Shown one piece after another: positions 54,628 to 63,993 of a stretch of 64,000 nucleotides of DNA. The stretch covers positions 124,001-188,000 of the forward strand of contig NZ_MTCM01000007.1 of assembly GCF_002000245.1 (NCBI RefSeq). Direction: 5' to 3'. How positions within the stretch are numbered: the stretch's first letter is position 1; every line of letters begins with the position of its first letter. The stretch comes from Sphingobacterium sp. CZ-UAM (GTDB taxonomy: Bacteria; Bacteroidota; Bacteroidia; Sphingobacteriales; Sphingobacteriaceae). The position numbers and the translations under genes were made by a program. The notes beneath the pieces are model-generated. The model searched no databases. It saw only the letters and a program-made list of their open reading frames with translations, and had not been told where the DNA came from.

Positions 54628-57600
54628 TTAAAAGCCGATATTTACACCTGCAGTCCATGTCGTCGGAATCGGGTATCCCCAGCCTACATTCTCAGGATCC
54701 ACACCTGTGAAATTCTTCGATTTTACCGTAAACAGGTTCTGTCCGGTCACATACACGCGTAAGCGGCTCATCCGCAAACGGGAAGCTGTAGCCGTTGGCA
54801 AAGTATAGCCAAGAGACAGGTTGCGAAGTTTCATATAGGATCCATTTTCTATAAAGTAATTGGATAGACGTCCTTCATCATTATTGTTTGTTGTCTGCAA
54901 AGCTGGGATGGTCGAAGCGGGATTCTGTGGTGTCCAGGCATTGAGCAGACGTACACCTTTATTGGAATTTACATCATCGACACTCCAGAAATCAGTCTGT
55001 TTTTTCAGCCAGTTTTCAACATCTATCCCCTGTACCCCCTGAAAATAGGCCGACAGATCAAATCCTCTGTATTTCAAGGCAATATTCAAACTATAAGAAA
55101 AATCAGGATGCGGGTTGCCGATCCAAGTGCGGTCCATGTCCGTGATCTGCTGATCTGCGGCATACACGTTGACATAACGCAAACGGCCAATACCTTTACC
55201 GGCCTGATTGACGTGATCGTCAACTTCCTTTTGATTCTGAAAGATGCCATCTGTTACATAACCGTAAAATGAACCCAATGGTCGGCCGATAATATTATCA
55301 CCCTGGCGGCCTCCGTAAGAGTTTTCCACGGCTTCAGGCAGGTGGGTTACCTTATTTTTATACGACGAAAGGACAGCAGTTATATCATAATCCAGTCCAA
55401 AAGAAGTCTTATTGCGGTAACCCGCGGTAATATCCAGACCCTTATTTTCCATGGAAGCTCCATTGGCCCAGCGGTAACCACCCTCACCTAACACGCCGAT
55501 ATAAGCCGGATTGATCAGCATATCTTTTGTCGCTTTAATATACCAGTCTACGGATCCGTAAAGGCTTTGGCCAAATAGCGTAAAGTCCAGACCGATATTG
55601 GTCTGTGTCGTTGTTTCCCACTTTAGGTCGTTATTTTCAGTTTGGATTTTTCGGTATCCTGAAGGAAGCGTCCCTGTTCCTGCGCCCGAAAGATCATAAG
55701 CGGTACCATCCACAATATTCCATGTAGGATCGCCGACGCCATATTCAGGAACGTAAAGAGCATAGGTTGCCAGATTGCCGATCCCCTGGTTACCGGTCTG
55801 CCCCCAACCTGCACGCAGTTTAAGATCAGTGATAAAGTCTTTGGTACCGGCCATAAAACGTTCGGATGAAATCCGCCATCCAGCCGTTACCGCCGGAAAA
55901 GTGGCAAAGCGATTGTTTTTCCCAAAACGGGAAGAACCATCATGTCTCACGGTGAAGGAGGCCAGGTAGCGTTCATCGTAGGCGTAGTTAGCCTTTCCAA
56001 AATAGGAAAGGAGTGAAAATCCGGTGGAGCCACCGCCCACAGCAGCCGTCCCCGTACTTACACCGGGCCACATATATTCCGGTGTTTCAATGGAAAAAGC
56101 GCCATCACCGGCTGTATATGCGTTAAAATTGATGTCGTTCTGACGATTCATTTCTATTCCAGCCAGTAGGTCTATGGTATGTTTTTCAATCTCTTTTCTA
56201 TACGTCGCAGTATTCGACCAGGTCCATTTTAACCCTTGGGTCTGTTCCATATTCACAGCGCTTCTACTGCTGCTCATAAAACCCGAACGATAGGAAACTT
56301 CAAGGTTGCGTTTGTAGAAATTACTGTAATCTATACCGTAACTCGTGCGCAGGTGCAGGTCTTTGATCAGCTGCAAATCAGCGTAAGCATTTCCAAATAA
56401 GCGCCAGTAATTGTTTTTATTATTTCTGTTATCATGCAACAGGCGCATTGGATTATGACGGTCATTCATTCCTAGGGCAGGTCCGCCCCAGCCTATTCCG
56501 TCTACGGTATGTACCGGTATGATCGGTAATGCCTTCAACGATAGATCGAGCACATCTCCGGGAACCTGTACCTCCCCCGTGTTGTTCACCGTAAAATTCT
56601 CACCGACGATGAGTTTCCCGTCAAACAGTTTATAATCGGCATTCATCCGGGCCGATATACGTCGGAAATCGGTATACCGCAGTGTTCCACTATTGTCCAG
56701 ATAACCCAAAGAAAAATAAGAACTTGACTTTTCTGTCGCCGAACTTAAGGTTGCATTGTACGATTGAAGCAAGCCCGGTTTAGATACTTCATCAAACCAA
56801 TCGGTATCCGCTGCATACATGGTATGTTCGCGATCAATATATTTCGATACAGACACATTGTTAAGCTGTGGCAGACCATTGGCATCATTGTTCCATTCAA
56901 ATTGATAGCCGATATTATTGCTGTTCGGATTACCGCCACTATTGATTGTCGCCCGCCAAAGTGCCTGACCATATTGCTGTGCATTGAGCACTTTCATGCG
57001 ATTATTAAAATGCGTGCTGGTCACATAGGCGTCGACCGTAAGCTTCGGAGCACCAAGTTTTCCTCTTTTTGTTGTGATCACAATAACGCCATTTGCCGCA
57101 CGCGAACCGTATATACTTGCCGAAGAGGCGTCTTTTAGCACCTGAATGCTTTCGATATCATTGGAATTGAGCTCATGCATGCCCCCTTGGGTGGGGATAC
57201 CATCGATGACATAGAGCGGATCCTGGCTGCTGTTGATCGAACTGATACCGCGCATGCGTACTGTGGCCGCACCGCTTGGGCTACCATCGGAAGTCACCGT
57301 CATGCCCGCTACGCGGCCCTGAAGGGCTTTCATTGGGTTATTTTCCGGAGCTTTCATCATTTCGCTTACATTCACGACACTGACGGCACCGGTCAGATCC
57401 TTCTTACGCTCGCGCTGATAACCCGTGACAACCACCTCATCAAGTCCTTTTTCGGTACTGACCAGCCGGATATCCAAAAACTTTCTGTTCCCCAAAAGTA
57501 CCGTTTGGGATTCGTAGCCAACATTAGAGATTTCTAAGGTACCGTTACTGCCGGATAACTGCAGCACAAATTCCCCTTTTTCATTTGTCTTTGTTGCCTG

Positions 57601-57753
57601 GCTGGTTCCCTTGACCATCAACGATGCCCCCACAACTGGGGTTGCTGTCGCACTGTCCGTGATCCGCCCCCGAATTTCTGTCTGCTGCGCAAAAGCAACA
57701 ACCGAAAAGAGAGCCAAAGACGGAAGCAACATAGCTTGCTGTCTTGTAAACAT
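54628..57753 (-). CDS. SusC-family TonB-dependent fructan oligosaccharide transporter (locus 5)
   Basis: 1041 residues: signal peptide (1-22, ending VAFAQQ), carboxypeptidase-D-like domain (TEIRGRITDSATATPVVGASL), TonB-box-like DEVVVTGYQRE, plug with VLKDASSASIYGSRAANG, and barrel ending VNIGF. No STN domain, in line with control by the hybrid two-component regulator. It is preceded by a hairpin that separates it from the kinase gene. Confidence 0.95.
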   Translation of the reverse strand: MFTRQQAMLLPSLALFSVVAFAQQTEIRGRITDSATATPVVGASLMVKGTSQATKTNEKGEFVLQLSGSNGTLEISNVGYESQTVLLGNRKFLDIRLVSTEKGLDEVVVTGYQRERKKDLTGAVSVVNVSEMMKAPENNPMKALQGRVAGMTVTSDGSPSGAATVRMRGISSINSSQDPLYVIDGIPTQGGMHELNSNDIESIQVLKDASSASIYGSRAANGVIVITTKRGKLGAPKLTVDAYVTSTHFNNRMKVLNAQQYGQALWRATINSGGNPNSNNIGYQFEWNNDANGLPQLNNVSVSKYIDREHTMYAADTDWFDEVSKPGLLQSYNATLSSATEKSSSYFSLGYLDNSGTLRYTDFRRISARMNADYKLFDGKLIVGENFTVNNTGEVQVPGDVLDLSLKALPIIPVHTVDGIGWGGPALGMNDRHNPMRLLHDNRNNKNNYWRLFGNAYADLQLIKDLHLRTSYGIDYSNFYKRNLEVSYRSGFMSSSRSAVNMEQTQGLKWTWSNTATYRKEIEKHTIDLLAGIEMNRQNDINFNAYTAGDGAFSIETPEYMWPGVSTGTAAVGGGSTGFSLLSYFGKANYAYDERYLASFTVRHDGSSRFGKNNRFATFPAVTAGWRISSERFMAGTKDFITDLKLRAGWGQTGNQGIGNLATYALYVPEYGVGDPTWNIVDGTAYDLSGAGTGTLPSGYRKIQTENNDLKWETTTQTNIGLDFTLFGQSLYGSVDWYIKATKDMLINPAYIGVLGEGGYRWANGASMENKGLDITAGYRNKTSFGLDYDITAVLSSYKNKVTHLPEAVENSYGGRQGDNIIGRPLGSFYGYVTDGIFQNQKEVDDHVNQAGKGIGRLRYVNVYAADQQITDMDRTWIGNPHPDFSYSLNIALKYRGFDLSAYFQGVQGIDVENWLKKQTDFWSVDDVNSNKGVRLLNAWTPQNPASTIPALQTTNNNDEGRLSNYFIENGSYMKLRNLSLGYTLPTATASRLRMSRLRVYVTGQNLFTVKSKNFTGVDPENVGWGYPIPTTWTAGVNIGF

Positions 57754-57800
57754 AATTGGTTATTATAAGTAGATTATTAATTGATTATTTTTCCTCTTTT

Positions 57801-57837
57801 TGCCTATACCGCATTTTCCCTCTTTGCGGTACAGGCA
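57801..57837 (-). other. Strong hairpin between fructokinase and SusC genes
   Basis: tgcctataccgca (57801-57813) and tgcggtacaggca (57825-57837) form a 13-bp stem with an 11-base loop. The single DNA mismatch becomes a G-U pair only in the minus-strand RNA, which supports a role in the operon message. It starts 1 base after the kinase stop. No T-run follows, so it may protect the upstream message or separate expression levels. Confidence 0.55.
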
Positions 57838-57838
57838 G

Positions 57839-58801
57839 CTATAACTTCATCTTCTGTTCGTTATCGCGGAAGATGGGGTTCAGCCAATGGAAGCGGTTGA
57901 TATCCGCTTCATTATAAGCGGGACATGCCCCCCTGCTCTGTGTCACAAAACCACTTAAGGTAGCCGCAAACTCAAGCACCTCCTCCAAGGCGATCCCTTC
58001 TGCCATCTGAAAGCGTTTGGTCAAAAAAGCCGCTAAAAACGAATCACCACTTCCGATGGTATCTTCCACCTGTACTTTCAATGCAGGAAAATGATAACTG
58101 ATATTTGCTTTTTTATGATGGTACACTGCTCCAGCCGCGCCATAGGTAACAATAGCTTCCTGAATGGCAAAGCAATCCAACAGCAGATCCACCCGCTGCT
58201 GGTCGGTATAGGTTGCCGGCGCACCGCTCCATTCGGCAATGATATGCAATTCCTCTGCATTCATTTTAACGAGATCCGCATAACGCAATAATTCATGCAA
58301 GCGATTCGGATCAAAAAAAGGAGCGCGCAAATTAACGTCCATCACCCGAAAAGGGGCTGCCTTTAACAAGGTCAACAGACTTTGGAAGCTCACATCATCG
58401 CGACAGGCCAGACTGCCATACACCAAAAAATCCGCTTTGGAAACCGCTTCCAGTACGGCTGGTCCTACTTCAATTTTGTCCCATGCCACAGGATATACAA
58501 TGTCGTATTGTACATTACGGTCTGCATCAATCGTCACTTCAACCGTGGAGGTTGGTAAACTGTCGTCATACTGAAAAAATGTGGTCGGAACTCCCAACTG
58601 TTGACATACTGCCAGCAATTCTTTACCATTTTCATCTCTTCCGATACGGGTTAGCATCTGTGTAACAACACCCAGCTTATTGAGATGATAAGCAACATTT
58701 AGCGGAGCACCGCCCAATTTCTTTCCGGTTGGCAGATTATCCCAAAGAACCTCTCCGAAACAAACTCCCTGTATTGATTTATTCAGATTTTTCATTGTCA
58801 T
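57839..58801 (-). CDS. PfkB-family carbohydrate kinase (fructokinase)
   Basis: 320 residues, no signal, cytoplasmic. PfkB landmarks are the N-terminal GGAPLNVAYHLNKLG and the C-terminal anion-hole motif DTIGSGDSFLAAFL with catalytic base Asp253. It should phosphorylate fructose to fructose-6-phosphate. The family also includes other sugar kinases; fructose is supported by the sugar porter upstream, GH32 in the same locus and the sensor type. The gene starts 44 bases after the porter stop. Confidence 0.88.
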   Translation of the reverse strand: MTMKNLNKSIQGVCFGEVLWDNLPTGKKLGGAPLNVAYHLNKLGVVTQMLTRIGRDENGKELLAVCQQLGVPTTFFQYDDSLPTSTVEVTIDADRNVQYDIVYPVAWDKIEVGPAVLEAVSKADFLVYGSLACRDDVSFQSLLTLLKAAPFRVMDVNLRAPFFDPNRLHELLRYADLVKMNAEELHIIAEWSGAPATYTDQQRVDLLLDCFAIQEAIVTYGAAGAVYHHKKANISYHFPALKVQVEDTIGSGDSFLAAFLTKRFQMAEGIALEEVLEFAATLSGFVTQSRGACPAYNEADINRFHWLNPIFRDNEQKMKL

Positions 58802-58845
58802 CTTTATTTGTTCACCGAAGTGATTGGATCTATAATAGCGCTATT

Positions 58846-60168
58846 TTAATGCAGATTGATTGTCTGCCCCATATCCTCCAGTGAGCGCCCTTTCGTTTCA
58901 GGCATAAATTTCAGGACATAAATAAGTTGCAATACCATAAATAGCGCAAAGATCAGAAAGGTACCACCACCGCCGACCATTTCTGTCAGTGCGGGAAAGC
59001 AAAAAGTAATAATTGCAGCCATTACCCAATGTGTCAAACTGCCAAATGTCTGCCCTTTGGCACGCACATCATTGGGAAAAATTTCGGAAATAAATACCCA
59101 GATCACTGCCCCTTGAGAGAATGCGAAGAAGGCGATAAAACTCATCAGATAGATCGTAATGGCAAAACCTGTTGTCTGCCCTGTATAGAAAGCCTGTGAA
59201 ACCAGTGCGAGCGATACGATCAAACCGATCGAACCTACGAGCATTAGTTTTTTGCGGCCTATTTTATCTATAAAATTAATGGCCACCAGCGTGAAAATAA
59301 AATTGATCACACCGATCCCTACTGTCGAAAGCAGGGAGCTCTGTGAACCTAGGCCGGCCATTTCAAAAACACGCGGTGCGTAATAGATAATCGCATTAAT
59401 ACCCGAAAGCTGATTGAACAGCGCAAAACAGAGGGCCAGTAAAATTGGCCGGGCATTTTCCCGAATAAATAATTTACCCTCACCCGCCAACTTATCTTTT
59501 GATTCCTGAATTTTCTGGATTTCAAGTTCGTAGCCTTCCGAATTGATTCGTTGCATGATCTTTGTCGCTTCAGGTAGGTTATTCTTGTGCAATAACAACC
59601 ATCTGGGACTTTCTGGAATAAAGAAGATCAGCACAAAAAACAGCAAAGACGGAAAGCACTGCACTCCCAGCATCCAGCGCCAGGATTCCTCCCCGCCCTG
59701 TCCGATAAAGTAATTGGATAAATAAGCGATCAGAATGCCCAATACCACATTAAACTGAAAGAGACCCACCAGCTTGCCGCGTGAAGCTGCGGGTGAAATC
59801 TCCGAAATATAGATAGGTGCTGTCACGGATGATACACCGACGCCAATACCACCCAAAAAACGAAATAGAATAAATACTGTCCAGTCACTGGCCAACGCAC
59901 TTCCGATCGCTGAAATAAAATATAAGGCTGCGACAACGAATAATGTGTTCTTTCGGCCCAGTTTATCGGATGGCCAAGCGCCCAATGCTGCACCAACGAC
60001 CGTACCTATTAATGCAATGGCCATCGTAAGCCCATGCTGAAACTCGCTCAAATGCCAATGTTCCTGCACGGCTTTTTCAGCGCCTGAAATAACAGCTGTA
60101 TCAAAGCCAAATAAAAATCCGCCTAATGCTACTACAAAAGACCATGCTAATACTGTGTTTTTGTTCAT
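58846..60168 (-). CDS. MFS sugar porter (probable fructose importer)
   Basis: 440 residues with twelve predicted membrane segments. Sugar porter signatures are all present: SDKLGRKNTL, PIYISEISPAASRGKL, PESPRWLLLHK, NQLSGINAIIYYAPRVF, FIDKIGRKK and ETKGRSLEDM. It should take fructose (or glucose) across the inner membrane for the kinase encoded next. It is the first gene after a well-formed promoter in the divergent region of the locus. Confidence 0.92.
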   Translation of the reverse strand: MNKNTVLAWSFVVALGGFLFGFDTAVISGAEKAVQEHWHLSEFQHGLTMAIALIGTVVGAALGAWPSDKLGRKNTLFVVAALYFISAIGSALASDWTVFILFRFLGGIGVGVSSVTAPIYISEISPAASRGKLVGLFQFNVVLGILIAYLSNYFIGQGGEESWRWMLGVQCFPSLLFFVLIFFIPESPRWLLLHKNNLPEATKIMQRINSEGYELEIQKIQESKDKLAGEGKLFIRENARPILLALCFALFNQLSGINAIIYYAPRVFEMAGLGSQSSLLSTVGIGVINFIFTLVAINFIDKIGRKKLMLVGSIGLIVSLALVSQAFYTGQTTGFAITIYLMSFIAFFAFSQGAVIWVFISEIFPNDVRAKGQTFGSLTHWVMAAIITFCFPALTEMVGGGGTFLIFALFMVLQLIYVLKFMPETKGRSLEDMGQTINLH

Positions 60169-60192
60169 CTTATGATCTACAATTGATTAACT

Positions 60193-60224
60193 CAAATTTA
60201 ACCCTAGCTTCACGCTTACTTAAA
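60193..60224 (-). promoter_or_regulatory. Promoter of the fructan operon
   Basis: On the minus strand, TTTA (60224-60221), a 20-base spacer and TAAATTTG (60200-60193, exact -7 consensus) form a promoter. The start site should be near 60187, about 20 bases before the sugar porter ATG. Confidence 0.6.
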
Positions 60225-60238
60225 TTTGGAGAGCGCAA

Positions 60239-60284
60239 AAACATTTATTTATGTAACATTTTTAGAAATAGCACAAACATTTAT
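60239..60284. promoter_or_regulatory. Direct repeats upstream of the fructan promoter, candidate regulator site
   Basis: aaacatttat occurs at 60239-60248 and again at 60275-60284, 36 bases apart. The nearer copy ends 14 bases upstream of the -33 box, a position suited to activation by the AraC-type output domain of the divergent hybrid regulator. The rest of 60169-60460 is AT-rich, and I found no clear promoter for the regulator itself. Confidence 0.45.
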
Positions 60285-60460
60285 ATACCAACCACTTAAG
60301 CGAAATCAAAATTTTCAAACTTTCAGTTTTTAGACATATCTTATAGAAAATGATACATATTTCATCGATCTGTTTTTAGTGTAAAGAATACACTAACAGG
60401 GTGCTTATTATCTAAAAAAAACGAAATAATGTATATTCGGAATGTAAAGGGGAAAAAAAC

Positions 60461-63211
60461 ATGGGAAAATATACCGTTTATGGCATGTTGGTCCTGCTGC
60501 TTTTATGGGGTTGTCAATCGGCAAGCCAGAAAAAGAAGCGGGTCATTGCTTTTTCACAGTGCATCGGAAATGACGCATGGCGGCAAACTATGCTCGAGGA
60601 AATGAAACGGGAACTCTCCTTTAATCCTGATATTGAGTTCTTGTACCGCGATGCCCAGGGCAATAATGCGAAACAGATTGATCAAATACGCGAACTGACC
60701 AAAGCGGGTATCGACCTGTTGATAGTTTCACCCAATGAAGCCGAACCGCTTACACCGATTGTTGACTCTGTATTCCAGCGCAAAATACCCGTAATTGTTA
60801 CCGATCGTAAAACCTCTTCAGGCCAATACAACGCTTATGTTGGGGCCGACAACCTGGCCATTGGAAAACTTGCTGGTCAATATAGCCAGACTATCCTCCA
60901 AGGTAAAGGAAAGATCGGATTAGTGACAGGATTATCGGGCACCTCTGCGTCAATCGAACGTGAAAAGGGATTTATGCAAAGTATAGCAGCCGTAAGCGGT
61001 ATGCAGGTCAACGCCATTATCCATGGTGGATGGGAAAAGAATACAGCATACACTGAAATGCGCAAACATATCGCTCAAATGGCACAAAGTGATGTTATCT
61101 TTACCTTCAATGATCAGATGGCCATGGGCGTAAAAAAGGCCCTGGACGAGGTGCAACTTCAAAAAGAGATTAAAATCATCGGAGTAGATGCGCTTCCCGG
61201 ACGGGGTAATGGTCTTGAGCAGATTATGCAAGGTCATATGTACGCCTCTATGCTCTATCCTACCGGTGGAACTGAAGCCATCCGAACCGCACTGGCAATT
61301 ATTAACAATCAGCATTATAAACGCGAAAACATTCTCGCTACCGCCGTTATCGACCGGACAAATGCCGAACTATTGGCCCTACAGTCACAAAAGATCCAAC
61401 AGCAACAGGCCGACATTGACAAAAGGCAGGAATTTATCACCGAGCAGAACCGGATTTACCAAAATCAAAAATCTGTCCTCAATGTGCTCGTTGTCAGTTT
61501 GGTGCTCGCCGTGGTATTTGGGGGCATTTCCATTATCGTTATCAAAAGCAACTGGGAGAAAAACAAACATCTCGAAATCCAGAACGGAGAGATCCTTTCC
61601 CAGCAAAAGCAGATCGTGGAGATGAACAGCCAGATTCAGCAGGCTGCAGAAATCAAAAACAATTTTTTCACCAATATCTCCCACGAGTTTAAAACCCCGC
61701 TAACGCTTATCCTGGCCCCTATCGAGGAGCTCGAAATACGGAAAGATCTATCAGAAGATGTCCGAGAGCAGTTGTCGCGTGTCAAAAGAAGTGCGAAAAA
61801 ATTGCAGCGGCTTGTCAGCGACCTGATCGATATCCATCGGATCAGCAAATCGAAAATCAAGCTCCAGGTATCGGCCGTACATATCGATCCTTTTATACAG
61901 CAGGTTATCAACAGCTTTAAACCCTTGCTCAAAAAAAGTAGGATATCAATCAGCTACATCAATAAAAGTATGCTCAAAGAGGTCTGGATCGACGAATATC
62001 TGATGGAACAGGTCCTCTCCAATCTTCTTTCCAATGCCATAAAGCACACCGCAACCAGTGGCCGGATTGAAATTTCACTCGAAGAAAATAGTTTCAAAGA
62101 TTATTTCTATTTGCGCGTACTGGACAATGGTCTTGGGATAGCACCGATTGATATCGAGCATATATTTGATCCTTTCTATCAAGGAACAGGCAGCCGTAGT
62201 GGATCCGGAATTGGCCTGGCCTATGTCAAACAGATTGTCGAACTGCACCATGGACAGATCACGGCCAGCAGTAAATTGGGCCATGGTTCGATCTTCACCC
62301 TAAGGATGCCTATCGGTAATACCCATTATGAACAGGAGGAGATCCTAACGGCTATATCCGATGTAAAACCTGTGTTCCGGCAACACGAGTTATTGGATAC
62401 TGAAGTAAAATCTCCTGATAGGAATCTCTCTTTTCATTCCAATAAATCGAAGAGCATTATGATTGTTGAAGATGACGATGAAATCAGAGATTACCTCAGA
62501 TCCATTCTGGAAAACGATTATAATCTCTTCTTAGCAAGAGATTCGGGGCAGGCCAGCGCTTTGATGAAAACACATTTTCCGGATCTGGTGCTCACCGACA
62601 TCATGCTCCCTGACGGCAGTGGTCTGGATATACTCAAGGACATCAAGACATTTTACCAAACGGCCCATATTCCAGTCATTCTGTTGAGTGCATTAGCGAA
62701 CGAAGAGACCATCCTTGAAGGAAATCTACTGAAAGCAGATGACTACATGACCAAACCATTCAATGCCGCAGTCCTTCGGGCAAGGATTGCCAATATTCTA
62801 CAATCACGGCATCAGCTTAAAGAAAAATATAGTAGTAATGTCGAGCAATTTGAAGCACAGCAATCGGATTCCATCAACGAGAGCAACAGAAGGTTTCTCA
62901 ATAGCTTTTCGGCTATAGTCGAATCGAAGCTGTCCGATCAGCGGCTGAGCGTGGACGATATCGCCGGTGAACTCAACTTATCGCGCGTACAGCTGTATCG
63001 CAAAGTCAAACAGTTGCTCGATTGCAGCATCAGTGAGTATATTGTTGAGAGAAGACTCAAAAAGGCAAAAAGCCTGATGGCTGACGGACTCCATATCAAT
63101 GAGATCTACAGCCATGTCGGTTTCTCTTCGGCCTCCTATTTTGCCTCAGCGTTTAAAAAGAAATACGGCCAGTCACCGAGCGCATATAAAAAAGAACTGG
63201 ACAAGAAATAA
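60461..63211 (+). CDS. Hybrid two-component regulator with periplasmic sugar-binding sensor (probable fructose sensor)
   Basis: 916 residues. The start has a good ribosome site (aaggggaaaaaaac before ATG). A signal segment ends in LLLWGC (Cys18, lipobox-like). Residues about 28-315 are a LacI/ribose-binding-type domain (VIAFSQCIGNDAWRQ; IDLLIVSPNEAEPL; VIVTDRK). A transmembrane helix is at about 342-363. Then come HisKA with His408 (NISHEFKTPL), the ATPase (SGSGIGLAYVKQIVE), a receiver with Asp713 (LVLTDIMLP) and an AraC-type domain (DDIAGELNLSRVQLYRKVK). The architecture is that of BT1754 of Bacteroides thetaiotaomicron, which binds fructose and controls a fructan locus. It is divergent from a matching set of genes, so the same role is likely. 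Confidence 0.93.
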   Translation: MGKYTVYGMLVLLLLWGCQSASQKKKRVIAFSQCIGNDAWRQTMLEEMKRELSFNPDIEFLYRDAQGNNAKQIDQIRELTKAGIDLLIVSPNEAEPLTPIVDSVFQRKIPVIVTDRKTSSGQYNAYVGADNLAIGKLAGQYSQTILQGKGKIGLVTGLSGTSASIEREKGFMQSIAAVSGMQVNAIIHGGWEKNTAYTEMRKHIAQMAQSDVIFTFNDQMAMGVKKALDEVQLQKEIKIIGVDALPGRGNGLEQIMQGHMYASMLYPTGGTEAIRTALAIINNQHYKRENILATAVIDRTNAELLALQSQKIQQQQADIDKRQEFITEQNRIYQNQKSVLNVLVVSLVLAVVFGGISIIVIKSNWEKNKHLEIQNGEILSQQKQIVEMNSQIQQAAEIKNNFFTNISHEFKTPLTLILAPIEELEIRKDLSEDVREQLSRVKRSAKKLQRLVSDLIDIHRISKSKIKLQVSAVHIDPFIQQVINSFKPLLKKSRISISYINKSMLKEVWIDEYLMEQVLSNLLSNAIKHTATSGRIEISLEENSFKDYFYLRVLDNGLGIAPIDIEHIFDPFYQGTGSRSGSGIGLAYVKQIVELHHGQITASSKLGHGSIFTLRMPIGNTHYEQEEILTAISDVKPVFRQHELLDTEVKSPDRNLSFHSNKSKSIMIVEDDDEIRDYLRSILENDYNLFLARDSGQASALMKTHFPDLVLTDIMLPDGSGLDILKDIKTFYQTAHIPVILLSALANEETILEGNLLKADDYMTKPFNAAVLRARIANILQSRHQLKEKYSSNVEQFEAQQSDSINESNRRFLNSFSAIVESKLSDQRLSVDDIAGELNLSRVQLYRKVKQLLDCSISEYIVERRLKKAKSLMADGLHINEIYSHVGFSSASYFASAFKKKYGQSPSAYKKELDKK

Positions 63212-63219
63212 CCGATCGA

Positions 63220-63993
63220 CTATCTAAAAAGTCCTTTCTGCCTAAAAATGTAAAAACTGAGCAGCATAAATAAGAAGATCATGGCGATATTACTATAATC
63301 AAGTCGTCCAAAGTCATCGTTTTCATTCATTATATCCAGAAAGGCTTTATAAGTACCTGTATAAGGAATAAAGTCCGAGAAGCTCTTTTGCGCTACAAAT
63401 ACCGAAAACACCAGCATGAACATGCTTATTCCAATGGGATAAATAAAGCTTTTGAAGAGCAGGCTTAAGGCCAATTGGATCATCGAAATAGCCGATAGCG
63501 TAATCAAAAGCTTCAGAAAGCTGAAGAAAATCACCAGCCTATAATCGTGATTCTGAAAGCCAAGCACCGGGTAAATCAAACCCAGTATATAGCCGCTGAT
63601 TAAGAATGCTGCGTAAGCAAACAAGATAGAAAACAGTATGGTTAGCAGGATAAACACGGCCTTTGAAAAGAATATCTTTGACTTATCAAGCGGCAATGTA
63701 AATAGTACCTTATAATTGTTATTCCTATACTCCACATCACAACAGGCATAAACAAACAGTGCGATCAGAATAGGGTACAACAAATAAAAAAACTGAAATA
63801 CATACCTTCCCAACAATACCTTCCAGGGGTTAGGTACTCCAGTTGCTCCTCCCGACCTGATGATATCGTAGATAATATAAGCATCGATCGCGAAAATGAG
63901 CAATACCGGAGCGATAAGGACGCCAAAAATCTGCCGGTTTCGAAGCAGTTTAAATTTTTCAGACAAGAAGGCGGTATAAAATGTATTAGTCAT
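63220..63993 (-). CDS. ABC-2-type transporter permease
   Basis: 257 residues with six hydrophobic segments (about 23-42, 70-91, 107-140, 154-180, 184-200, 235-253). The start, EKFKLLRNRQIFGVLIAPVLL, is typical of ABC-2 permeases, including those of bacteriocin-immunity type exporters. The ATG lies 7 bases from the window edge, so the partner ATPase is probably just outside, upstream on the same strand. It converges on the fructan regulator with 8 bases between stops and is probably unrelated to it. The substrate is unknown. Confidence 0.75.
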   Translation of the reverse strand: MTNTFYTAFLSEKFKLLRNRQIFGVLIAPVLLIFAIDAYIIYDIIRSGGATGVPNPWKVLLGRYVFQFFYLLYPILIALFVYACCDVEYRNNNYKVLFTLPLDKSKIFFSKAVFILLTILFSILFAYAAFLISGYILGLIYPVLGFQNHDYRLVIFFSFLKLLITLSAISMIQLALSLLFKSFIYPIGISMFMLVFSVFVAQKSFSDFIPYTGTYKAFLDIMNENDDFGRLDYSNIAMIFLFMLLSFYIFRQKGLFR

